In this document: positions 17,086 to 24,590 of the stretch, piece after piece
Numbering within the stretch: position 1 is the first letter of the stretch
Layout of the letters: the number at the start of each line of letters is the position of its first letter
Assembly (NCBI RefSeq): GCF_001545075.1
Contig: NZ_FCOB02000006.1
Coordinates: 1-64,000 of the forward strand
Length of the DNA: 64,000 nt
From: Caballeronia ptereochthonis
GTDB lineage: Bacteria; Pseudomonadota; Gammaproteobacteria; Burkholderiales; Burkholderiaceae
Reading direction: 5' to 3'
Position numbers and translations under genes: made by a program
Notes under the pieces: model-generated
What the model was told of the DNA's origin: nothing
What the model saw: the letters and a program-made list of their open reading frames with translations, nothing else
Database searches by the model: none

Positions 17086-18228
17086 TCAGGCAGACGCCGA
17101 CGCGAACGCGTAGCCGTTCTTGCCGTTGCGCTTGACGGTGTACATGGTGTCGTCGGCGGCGGCCACGAGCCGCCAGTAATCGTTGACGCGATCCGGGAAG
17201 CTCGCAATGCCGATGCTCGCGCGCACGAGCGAGAGTCCCATCTGCGCATCGGTTTCGCTGACGCTCGCGATGATCCGCTGCGCGATCGCGGCAAGCTCGC
17301 CGTCGCTCGAAAACTCGCACACGAGCAGCGCAAATTCGTCGCCGCCGATGCGCGCGACCATGTCGCCGCTGCGCACCGTCTGGCGGAAGCGCCGCGACAC
17401 CGCGATCAGGAATTCATCGCCGATGCGGTGGCCGTGCGTGTCGTTCACGCGCTTGAAGCCGTCGAGATCGATATACAGCACCGCGATGCGCGCCGACCCG
17501 CGCCCGCTGCTCACGAGCGCGTTCGCCGCTTCCTCCAGCGCTGCGAAGAGCTTGCGGCGGTTGGGCAGGCCGGTCATGGGATCGTGCAGCGAGGCATGCT
17601 CGAACTCGTTCGAGATGCCCACGAGCTGCCGGTTGCGCTTCGCGTACATGCCGAGCGCCGTGATGAGCACGCCGAAGACGATTGCCGACAGCGCGATCAG
17701 CGTATGCGACACGCTCAGGATCCGCGCGCGCACGTCCGCGCTCGCGCGATCACGCTCGGTGTGCCAATAGGCGTAGGCGGAGTCGAGCGCGGAGCTCGCC
17801 TCGCCGAGCGCGGTGGCGGGCGAGAGCACGGCCATCGGCAAGGCGGGAGCCGCCATCGGGCTCGACGAAATCAGCGCGTGCAAAGCCGCGAGCCGCGCGG
17901 CCAGCTCGATGCGCGTTTCGCGATACGCGGCCCGATGCTGCGTATCGTCGGCGGGCATGCCCTGCAGGGAAATCGCCGCCGCACGGGCCGCATCGGCGCG
18001 TTCGACCGCCTCGAGCACGAGGCCGACGTACTCCTGCTGCAATTGCGCCGAGAAGATCGCGCGTACCTGAAACGCGAGGAAAAGCAGGCCGAGCAGGAGA
18101 CACAGCAAGGCCGCGCCCGCGAGCGGCGCCGGGCCCGGCACGCGCACGCGTCCGAGCGCGCGCAGCACGCGGCTCGGGAGCGTCTCCTCAGGGGCGTGAA
18201 TACTCCTCTCGCTGACGGTTCGGGACAT
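17086..18228 (-). CDS. Membrane-bound GGDEF diguanylate cyclase
   Basis: A 380-residue protein with two membrane helices (about 36-55 and 173-195) enclosing a periplasmic helical sensor region, then a GGDEF domain. The catalytic motif GGDEF is at residues 295-299. An RxxD product-inhibition site (R286 to D289) stands five residues upstream, so it should make cyclic-di-GMP under feedback control. The conserved LHDPMTGLPNRR entry and the DGFKRVNDTHGH metal site are intact. Its ATG lies inside the 3' end of the next gene upstream on the same strand (41-base overlap), and no ribosome site is obvious, so translation is probably coupled. Confidence 0.93.
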   Translation of the reverse strand: MSRTVSERSIHAPEETLPSRVLRALGRVRVPGPAPLAGAALLCLLLGLLFLAFQVRAIFSAQLQQEYVGLVLEAVERADAARAAAISLQGMPADDTQHRAAYRETRIELAARLAALHALISSSPMAAPALPMAVLSPATALGEASSALDSAYAYWHTERDRASADVRARILSVSHTLIALSAIVFGVLITALGMYAKRNRQLVGISNEFEHASLHDPMTGLPNRRKLFAALEEAANALVSSGRGSARIAVLYIDLDGFKRVNDTHGHRIGDEFLIAVSRRFRQTVRSGDMVARIGGDEFALLVCEFSSDGELAAIAQRIIASVSETDAQMGLSLVRASIGIASFPDRVNDYWRLVAAADDTMYTVKRNGKNGYAFASASA

Positions 18229-18982
18229 TGTGTCGATAGCTCACTCGATGAAAGAACGCGCCCACGCGGGCAAACAGCCCGCCTTCGGGCTTGGCGCGCG
18301 CCACGCGCCTGCGTGCCTGCGCAGCCTGGTTGCCGCGGCTGGCGGCAGCCTGCTGCGTCGCCGAACCATTCGCGCGGTGTTGCGCGGCGGTCTGAGCGGG
18401 CGGGGCAGCTTGCGGTCCGTCGGCCGCTTGTGCCGCTTGTGCAGATTGTCCTGCTCGTGCCGAGGCAGCGGCCACGGTGGCGGTCGCGAGCGCGGATGCG
18501 TCGGAACCGTCGGACGAATCCGCAACCGTGCCTTCGTCGGTGGCGTCGGACGTGGGGGCGTTGTTCGCGAGCGACGCGGTGTCCAGCGGCGTCGGCCCGT
18601 CCGACGACGCATACGTGCCCGCGTAGACCGGCGCCGAAGTCGTGGGCGTCTCCACCACGCCCGCCGACTGCGTTCGCGCCGCGATGACGGGCTGGTCGAT
18701 GCCCAGGGTCTTGCGCGCGCCCGCCATCGCCTCGGCGTACACGCGCTGGTCATGGTTGAACCACATGCTGTAGGCAACGGTGCCGAGCACGCCGATGCCG
18801 AGCGCGCTCGCCGACGCCATCCACAGTGCGAGACGCCCGAAGCGCAGTGGCGCGCGCGCGGGCGGGGGTTCGTCGTCGAAATCGAGCGCGGGTTGCGGCA
18901 GGTTGATGACGTTGGGATCATTCGCAGGGCCCGCATGGCCCGCGATGCTCTCATCGGGTGGTAGCTCAGCTTGGTGAGGCAT
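18188..18982 (-). CDS. Membrane-anchored low-complexity protein upstream of the GGDEF gene
   Basis: A 264-residue protein of unknown family. From ATG 18982 (GGAG upstream) it has a Pro/Asp-rich cytoplasmic head of about 50 residues, one membrane helix (LALWMASASALGIGVLGTVAYSMW, given in part) and a long Ala/Ser/Thr/Gln-rich periplasmic linker. It ends in a basic patch (QARRRVARAKPEGGLFARVG). The layout resembles envelope-spanning linker or cell-wall-contact proteins. It overlaps the diguanylate cyclase gene by 41 bases, so the two are likely made together and may work together. Confidence 0.72.
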   Translation of the reverse strand: MPHQAELPPDESIAGHAGPANDPNVINLPQPALDFDDEPPPARAPLRFGRLALWMASASALGIGVLGTVAYSMWFNHDQRVYAEAMAGARKTLGIDQPVIAARTQSAGVVETPTTSAPVYAGTYASSDGPTPLDTASLANNAPTSDATDEGTVADSSDGSDASALATATVAAASARAGQSAQAAQAADGPQAAPPAQTAAQHRANGSATQQAAASRGNQAAQARRRVARAKPEGGLFARVGAFFHRVSYRHNVPNRQREEYSRP

Positions 18983-19429
18983 GACAGCGCTCTCCAGAAC
19001 GTATTCGTCAGACGGCGGACAGGCGCGCGGACATGGCGCGCGCTTGCCCAGGAAAGCCGGATGGCGCGGAAGGCAGGAATGCAGCGCATATGCGCGCATG
19101 CCATTCGCGCTGCTTCTCGTCGCGCGTCCCATCATATGAACGCATGAGCCGGTGAACGCGACGCGGCTTCGTCAGACGTAACAGCCGGATGCCAGTCCGG
19201 TACATGCCGGCTGGCTCTCTTTGCCGAAACAATGTAACTCCCACCTGATGCCGCCACAATTCGGGCGCCAATCAGGCGAGGAAGCTGGACGCGGATTTCC
19301 GCGCAACGGCCGGCGCGTCGGTTCTGGCGGCGCCCGACGGGCCGATGCGCGGTGAGTGCCGCATCGCGTGACATGATGGCGAAGCACGTCCGGAAATACC
19401 GTAGCATGCTTCGTTCCCGCCCCTATTTA

Positions 19430-19453
19430 AAGAATCACGCATGCGTCATTCTT
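19430..19453. promoter_or_regulatory. Near-perfect 24-bp palindrome
   Basis: AAGAATCACGCATGCGTCAT followed by TCTT reads the same on both strands except for one symmetric mismatch pair. It lies just after a TATTTAAA tract. Its size suits a dimeric regulator operator. No matching protein can be named. Confidence 0.45.
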
Positions 19454-19470
19454 CAGAGGAACCCGCTGCG

Positions 19471-19494
19471 CGTATGTGAGCTAGCGCACATACG
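19471..19494. promoter_or_regulatory. 8-bp inverted repeat with 8-base spacer
   Basis: CGTATGTG and CACATACG pair perfectly around AGCTAGCG. It lies 17 bases after the 24-bp palindrome, so the two may form one regulatory block or a hairpin. There is no T-run to make it a terminator. Confidence 0.4.
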
Positions 19495-19608
19495 AAACAC
19501 ACCGGGCGGGGGGCGGAGTCCGGGTTCACACGTTATCTGCCTTCGTGAACAGCGGCAGGAAAAAGTTCACATGGATTTTCGTTTTTTCGCCATCCGGGAT
19601 GGAGCGCG

Positions 19609-20502
19609 TCAGCTCACGCGCCTCGACAGTACGACGAGCGCGATGCCGCCGAGTATCGCGACCGAACTGACGACGAGCCGCGCGGTGGGCGCCTCGCCGA
19701 GCAGCAGCACGCCGCCCGCCGCCGTGATGACGGGCACGCTCAGTTGCACGGTGGCCGCCGTCGCGGGCTTCAGGCCCTTGAGCGCCGAATACCAGATGAC
19801 GTAGCCCATGCCTGACGTCAGCGCGCCGGAGGCGACTGCGTAACCGAAGCCCGCGGCATCGAGGCGTGCGTGCATGAACGCCAGCGCCGAGACCGCGATC
19901 GCGAAGGGCAGTGCGCGCAGAAAATTTCCCGCGGTGGCCGCGACCGGATCGGCGAGGCCGCGTCCGCGCAGCGAATACACGCCCCAGCCGATGCCCGCGG
20001 CGATCATCAGCGCCGACGAGAGCGGCTCGGGCGCGGCGAGCCCCGGCAGCACGAGCCACACGAGGCCGGTGAGCGCGAGCAGCAGGCCGAGCCACTGGGC
20101 AGGTGCGAGGCGCTCGCCGGTCGCGAGCGAGCAGCCGATCATCGTCGCCTGCACGGCGCCGAAGAGCAGCAGCGCGCCGGTTCCGGCCGCGAGCCGCAGG
20201 TACGCGTACGAGAACGTGACCGCGTACACGACCAGCGCGAGCGCCGACGTCCAGCTTCCGGCACGAGGCAGGCCGCTCCGGCGCTCGCCGCCGCGAGCGA
20301 GAAGAATCGCCTGGAGCACGAGCGCCGCCGCCGCGATGCGCACCAGCGTGAATGTGGCCGCGTCGATCTGCGTGCCCTTCAGCGCGAGACGGCAGAGCAG
20401 CGAGTTGCCGGCGAACGCGAGCATCGCGACGACGGTCAGCATGGCGACGCGCCCGTCGTGCGGGCGAGGCGCGGGCAAGGCGCCGGGAGTGAGCTTGGAC
20501 AT
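19609..20502 (-). CDS. EamA-family (DMT) transporter
   Basis: A 297-residue exporter with ten predicted helices in two EamA repeats, including the glycine-rich IAAGIGWGVYSLRGRG and the end segment ILGGIALVVLSRRVS. It is distinct in sequence from the other two EamA proteins in this window. The gene follows the YihY gene on the same strand with a 66-base gap. Substrate unknown. Confidence 0.87.
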   Translation of the reverse strand: MSKLTPGALPAPRPHDGRVAMLTVVAMLAFAGNSLLCRLALKGTQIDAATFTLVRIAAAALVLQAILLARGGERRSGLPRAGSWTSALALVVYAVTFSYAYLRLAAGTGALLLFGAVQATMIGCSLATGERLAPAQWLGLLLALTGLVWLVLPGLAAPEPLSSALMIAAGIGWGVYSLRGRGLADPVAATAGNFLRALPFAIAVSALAFMHARLDAAGFGYAVASGALTSGMGYVIWYSALKGLKPATAATVQLSVPVITAAGGVLLLGEAPTARLVVSSVAILGGIALVVLSRRVS

Positions 20503-20568
20503 CGGCAGCGCGCTGAACGGGGCGCATCACTCTATCGCACGCGCGTCGCGAAGGCATGCTGCGCCGCT

Positions 20569-21480
20569 TCAATCCGTGGTGAACGGCTGCGGCGGCGCAT
20601 TCCCGTCGATGCCGAAGCGCTCGAACTCGGAGATGACCTGCGCGCCGAAGAGCAGCAGCGTCGCGAGCGCTTCGAGGCTGAACAGTACGACGATCGAGGT
20701 CGTCAGCGAGCCGTAGACCACGCTGACTTGCGAGAGCGTCGCGAAGTACCACACGAGCACGTGGCGCGTGATTTCCCAGAGCACGGCGGCGGTCACGCTG
20801 CCGAGGAGCGCGAGCCGCACGGACGGCCGTCCGACCGGCATCACGAGATAGATGGACGTCAGCACGAAGATCTCGCCCGCGACGCCGAGCAGATAGAGCA
20901 GCAGCCGCGACACGCCCTTCAGCGACACGTCGATGCCGAGCAGATCGACGCTGCTGCTGCCCATTGCCTGCAACCCGTTCGACACGAACGTGACGATCAG
21001 CATGCCGACGCCGAGAAACAGGATGTAGCAGTAAGGCAGCAGCGCGGAGAGCAGAAAGTGCCGGCGGCGGATCGCGACGCGATGCACGAAGATCACCGAC
21101 ATCGCGTTTTCGAGCACGGTGAAGGCGAGCGAGCTGAAGAAAATCATCGTGACGAGCAGCAGCCAGCCGAGCACCGCGCGATGCGCGAGAAAGTTCGCGA
21201 GCTCGCGCACGATCGCGCGCGCCTGGCCCGGCACGAGCCATTCGAGCAGATGCGCGAGCGTATCGAGCAATTCCTGCTGTCCGACGAATTTCGACAGCAC
21301 GATCACGATCAGGATCAGCAGCGGGACGATCGACAGAAGCGCGTAGTACGCCACCGCGCCCGCGAGCAGCATGCCCTGGTTCGCGCGAAAGGCCTTCAGC
21401 GTGCGCCGCGCGAAGCCGAGCGGATTGCGCGCGACACTGCGCACTTGCGGGCCCAGCACGGGGCCGAGAATCTTGGACAT
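20569..21480 (-). CDS. YihY/BrkB-family inner-membrane protein
   Basis: A 303-residue polytopic protein of the YihY (formerly BrkB-like) family. It shows the family start FRANQGMLLAGAVAYYALLS and the later segments SVVYGSLTTSIVVLFSLEA and GAQVISEFER. About six helices are present. The family was once annotated as ribonuclease BN, which is incorrect; its function remains unsettled. GGAGG lies 4 bases before the ATG at 21480, fixing the start far downstream of the longest open frame. Confidence 0.9.
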   Translation of the reverse strand: MSKILGPVLGPQVRSVARNPLGFARRTLKAFRANQGMLLAGAVAYYALLSIVPLLILIVIVLSKFVGQQELLDTLAHLLEWLVPGQARAIVRELANFLAHRAVLGWLLLVTMIFFSSLAFTVLENAMSVIFVHRVAIRRRHFLLSALLPYCYILFLGVGMLIVTFVSNGLQAMGSSSVDLLGIDVSLKGVSRLLLYLLGVAGEIFVLTSIYLVMPVGRPSVRLALLGSVTAAVLWEITRHVLVWYFATLSQVSVVYGSLTTSIVVLFSLEALATLLLFGAQVISEFERFGIDGNAPPQPFTTD

Positions 21481-21575
21481 GGGACCTCCGCGGCGCGAAC
21501 GCTGCCCATCCCGTATGGACGAGCAAATTCCGCACCAGTGTCCGCGCGCGGCACGGACGCTCCGGAGCCGGCGCG

Positions 21576-21776
21576 TCAGCCGGGGCGGCGGGCCTCGCTG
21601 CGCGCGGCGCCCAGCCGGGCGGCTTCCTCGAACGCGAGATCGAGAATGATATCGACTTCCTCTGCGGGCAGGTCCGCGGCATCGAGGTTGCGCAGGCGGC
21701 AGAAGAGCGCCAGCGCCTCGGCCGCGGCGGCGAAGGCGACGTTCATGTCGCGGGCGTTCAGGCGGTTTTTTCTCAT
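21576..21776 (-). CDS. Small Ala/Glu-rich hypothetical protein (66 aa)
   Basis: A short frame beginning MRKNRLNARDMNVAFAAAAE, predicted almost wholly helical (ALALFCRLRNLD, EEVDIILDLAFEEAARLG). A GGGA is 3-6 bases before ATG 21776. It sits between the divergent NCS1 and YihY genes and follows the same strand as yihY. Composition looks coding, but I recognise no family. Confidence 0.5.
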   Translation of the reverse strand: MRKNRLNARDMNVAFAAAAEALALFCRLRNLDAADLPAEEVDIILDLAFEEAARLGAARSEARRPG

Positions 21777-21910
21777 GGTTCCCATATCGGCAGCGGCACG
21801 GCCGGACTTTAATGTGCGGCGCCGCAACGAACGACGCCGTTTCACCTTCCGTTTCCGATGGATTACTCTTGGTGCATGACGCGAGCCCCGCGCCGGCCAA
21901 GGAGGAAACC

Positions 21911-23392
21911 ATGTCTGCTTCCCACGCCACCTCCGCCGCCGATTCCGCCGCGCTGGGCGCCGACGCCGAGATCGTCGACGCCGACGAGCGCCTCTACAAT
22001 CACGACCTCGCCCCCGTGCCGCGCGCGCGGCGCACCTGGACCGGCTACAGCATCTTCGCGATGTGGATGTCGGACGTGCACAGCGTCGGCGGCTATACCT
22101 TCGCCGCGAGCCTCTTTCTGCTCGGCATCTCCGGCTGGCAGGTGCTGCTCGCGCTCACCATCGGCATTCTCGTCGTGTACGTGCTGATGAACTGGGTCGG
22201 CAAGCCGAGCCTCGTCCACGGCATTCCGTTTCCCGTCATGGCGCGGGTCTCCATGGGCGTGATGGGCGCGAACATCGCGGCGCTCATTCGCGGCGTGGTG
22301 GGCATCGTGTGGTATGGCGTGCAGACGTATTTCGCGTCGAAGGCCGTCGCCACGCTCCTGCTGCTGTTCGTGCCGTCCGTCATCACATGGCGCGATTCCA
22401 GCTTCCTCAGGCTCGACATGCTCGGCTGGGTGAGCTTTCTTTTCATGTGGCTCCTGCAGCTCATCATCTTCCAGCGCGGCATGGAGATCATCCGCAAGTT
22501 CATCGATTTCTGCGGGCCGGCCGTGTATGTCGTGATGTTCTTCCTGATGGGCTGGATTCTGTACCGCGCGGGGCTCTCAAGCCTCAATCTCACGCTGTCG
22601 GGCAAGGTGCTTTCCAGCGACGAGCAACTGCACGCGATGATCAACGCAACCCTGCTCGTCGTGAGCTATTTCGCCGCGCTGCTTCTGAACTTCGGCGACT
22701 TCTCGCGCTTCGCAAAGAGCGAGCGGCAGATGAAGATCGGCAATTTTCTCGGGCTGCCGTTCAACTTCGTCGCGTTTGCCATCATCACCGTGATCGTGAC
22801 GGCGGGCAGCGAGAAGGTGTTCGGCACGATGATCATGGACCCGGTCGAGATCGTCTCGCGCATCGAGAACAAGTTCGCGGTGGCGATCGGCAGCATCACG
22901 TTCATCGTCGCGACGATGGGCATCAACATCGTCGCGAACTTCGTCTCGCCGGCCTACGACATCGCCAATCTCTTCCCGAAGCATGTGGACTTCAAGAAAG
23001 GCGGGCTCATCGCGTCGATCCTCGCGGTGATCGTATGTCCGTGGATCTTCGTCGACAGCCCGAAGGCGATCACCATCTTCGTGTCCGTGTTCGGCGCCGT
23101 GCTCGCGCCGATGTACGGCGTGATGATGTCCGACTACTACCTCGTCAAGCGCCAGCAGGTGAAGACCGCCGAGCTCTACACGATGCAGCCCGGCGGCCGC
23201 TTCTATTACGACGGCGGCTGGAACAAGATCGGGCTCGCGGCGCTCGTGGTGTCGGGGATCATCTCGGTCGGCTGGGAGCTCTCGACGCAGATGCTCAAGC
23301 TCCTGCCGGCCAACAATCTCGGCTGGCTGATCGGCGCGGCGGCCGGCGCCTTGCTCTACGTCGTGTTCATGCGCATGGCGAATCGCAGATGA
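21911..23392 (+). CDS. NCS1-family nucleobase/hydantoin/thiamine permease
   Basis: A 493-residue cation symporter of the nucleobase-cation-symport-1 group (cytosine, allantoin, hydantoin or thiamine type) with about twelve helices. Family segments are the N-terminal NHDLAPVPRARRTWTGYSIF, the helix MWMSDVHSVGGYTFAASLFLL, LLNFGDFSRFAKS and FVSPAYDIANLFPKHVDFKK. The strong site AAGGAGGAAACC immediately before ATG 21911 replaces the longer frame from 21812. No purine or pyrimidine enzyme is adjacent, so the substrate cannot be assigned. Confidence 0.9.
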   Translation: MSASHATSAADSAALGADAEIVDADERLYNHDLAPVPRARRTWTGYSIFAMWMSDVHSVGGYTFAASLFLLGISGWQVLLALTIGILVVYVLMNWVGKPSLVHGIPFPVMARVSMGVMGANIAALIRGVVGIVWYGVQTYFASKAVATLLLLFVPSVITWRDSSFLRLDMLGWVSFLFMWLLQLIIFQRGMEIIRKFIDFCGPAVYVVMFFLMGWILYRAGLSSLNLTLSGKVLSSDEQLHAMINATLLVVSYFAALLLNFGDFSRFAKSERQMKIGNFLGLPFNFVAFAIITVIVTAGSEKVFGTMIMDPVEIVSRIENKFAVAIGSITFIVATMGINIVANFVSPAYDIANLFPKHVDFKKGGLIASILAVIVCPWIFVDSPKAITIFVSVFGAVLAPMYGVMMSDYYLVKRQQVKTAELYTMQPGGRFYYDGGWNKIGLAALVVSGIISVGWELSTQMLKLLPANNLGWLIGAAAGALLYVVFMRMANRR

Positions 23393-23399
23393 AAGCCGC

Positions 23400-23717
23400 T
23401 CATTTCAGCCACTTGCGCACGTCCTGCTCCCATTCGGGCTGGCCGCAGTTCGGCGGATTCTCCGGGCCGAGCACGGTGATGTAGCCCTTGTCCTTCATGC
23501 ATGCCTCGTAGGCGCGCACCTGTGTGCAGCGGCCCGCGCCGGCTTTCTTCGCGGCGGCCTTGCACGCGGACATGGCGTCGTCCATGCCGCTGAAATCGGC
23601 GTCGCCGTCGTTGAAGGAGGGCGGGTTCGCGCTCGCCGAGAATTCGACCGGAGTGGAACAGGCGGCAAGGGCGAGCGCGGCGGCGGGAAGAAGGCACGAG
23701 CGGAAGAGTCGATTCAT
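23400..23717 (-). CDS. Small periplasmic lipoprotein (105 aa)
   Basis: A lipoprotein signal (MNRLFRSCLLPAAALALAAC) ends in the lipobox LAAC with Cys20 as the lipidation site. The mature part has paired Cys residues (CKAAAKKAGAGRC, CMKDKGY, NCGQPEW) that could form disulfides. AAGGAG precedes the ATG. It is convergent with the NCS1 gene, leaving 7 bases between stops. Family unknown. The 273 bases upstream hold no clear gene. Confidence 0.78.
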   Translation of the reverse strand: MNRLFRSCLLPAAALALAACSTPVEFSASANPPSFNDGDADFSGMDDAMSACKAAAKKAGAGRCTQVRAYEACMKDKGYITVLGPENPPNCGQPEWEQDVRKWLK

Positions 23718-23990
23718 CTGTTGAAGCTCCTTTTCTTGACCTCTTGTTGAAGGCGCGTGAGCCGCCGCCTATTATTCCTCGCGGTTATGGCGCGTGTCGT
23801 GTTCTTGCGCCGATTTGTCTCGAATGCGCACGCCGCCCCTGCACGACTTTCTCCCATCTGTCTGCGCCGGAGTTCGGCAAGATCATGGCCGTGCTGTTTC
23901 CCGCCGATGCGCTCGCGGATGCGTCGAAGTGCTTCGTCGGCGACATGTTCTGCCGCCGGGTCAGTCGCGCCGCGCTTGCATCGATGCCGT

Positions 23991-24443
23991 CTACAGATGC
24001 AGGCGCACCCAGTGCCACGCGAGCGGCCCGCAGATCACGCCCCATGCGATCGCGGCGATGACGAGCGCAACCGCGACCGCCGCGCTGCCGCAATCCTTGG
24101 CGCGTCCCGAGAGCTCGTGATGTTCGAGCGAGATGCGGTCGACGGCGGCCTCGATGCTCGAATTGATGAGCTCCGCGAGCAGAACCAGCAGGATCGAGCC
24201 CGCAAGCAGAACGTGCTCGGCAGCGCTCACCCGAACCAACGCGGCGATCGGCAGGAGGACGGCCGCGACGCACACTTCCTGACGAAACGCGCTTTCCTCG
24301 CGCCAGGTCGCAACGATGCCCGCCCATGAATGACGCAGCGCGAAGACCACGTGCAGGAGGCCGCGGTGCTTGCGGTCCGCGGCGTTCGAGGACGCCGGCG
24401 AAGACCGCGAGGTGGAGGACGTGGACCGGTTCATGAAAGTCAT
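23991..24443 (-). CDS. dgkA: Diacylglycerol kinase DgkA
   Basis: A 150-residue prokaryotic diacylglycerol kinase that phosphorylates diacylglycerol in the inner membrane to recycle it to phosphatidic acid. After a Ser-rich cytoplasmic head come three membrane helices. The signature is intact: E91, N94, E98 and D102 in ELINSSIEAAVD, followed by SGRAKDCGSAAV. A second ATG three codons in (24434) is an alternative start. The head is about 25 residues longer than in E. coli DgkA. Confidence 0.94.
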   Translation of the reverse strand: MTFMNRSTSSTSRSSPASSNAADRKHRGLLHVVFALRHSWAGIVATWREESAFRQEVCVAAVLLPIAALVRVSAAEHVLLAGSILLVLLAELINSSIEAAVDRISLEHHELSGRAKDCGSAAVAVALVIAAIAWGVICGPLAWHWVRLHL

Positions 24444-24590
24444 GTTACCGCTTCGGCGGCCGACGCTGACACGGACCGAATCGAAAACAGTCGCGCGCGG
24501 CGTTTTCCACGGCCTTCAGGGAGAAGGGCAATGAAGAGCGACAATGGTACGAACAATCGCGCCTCTCACGATGCGGCCCGCCCGATGAAA

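Larger units (their letters stand above)
18983..19608. other. 626-base gene-free interval with two palindromes
   Basis: No frame here has a convincing ribosome site, family or codon use. The interval holds the upstream region of the linker-protein gene and, near 19430-19494, two inverted repeats close to a TATTTAAA stretch, listed separately. Confidence 0.6.

Noticed and set aside
19526-21682. 718-codon minus-strand frame across the EamA and YihY genes
   Set aside because: It runs out of frame through both real genes with Arg-rich composition; the real genes have ribosome sites and clear families.
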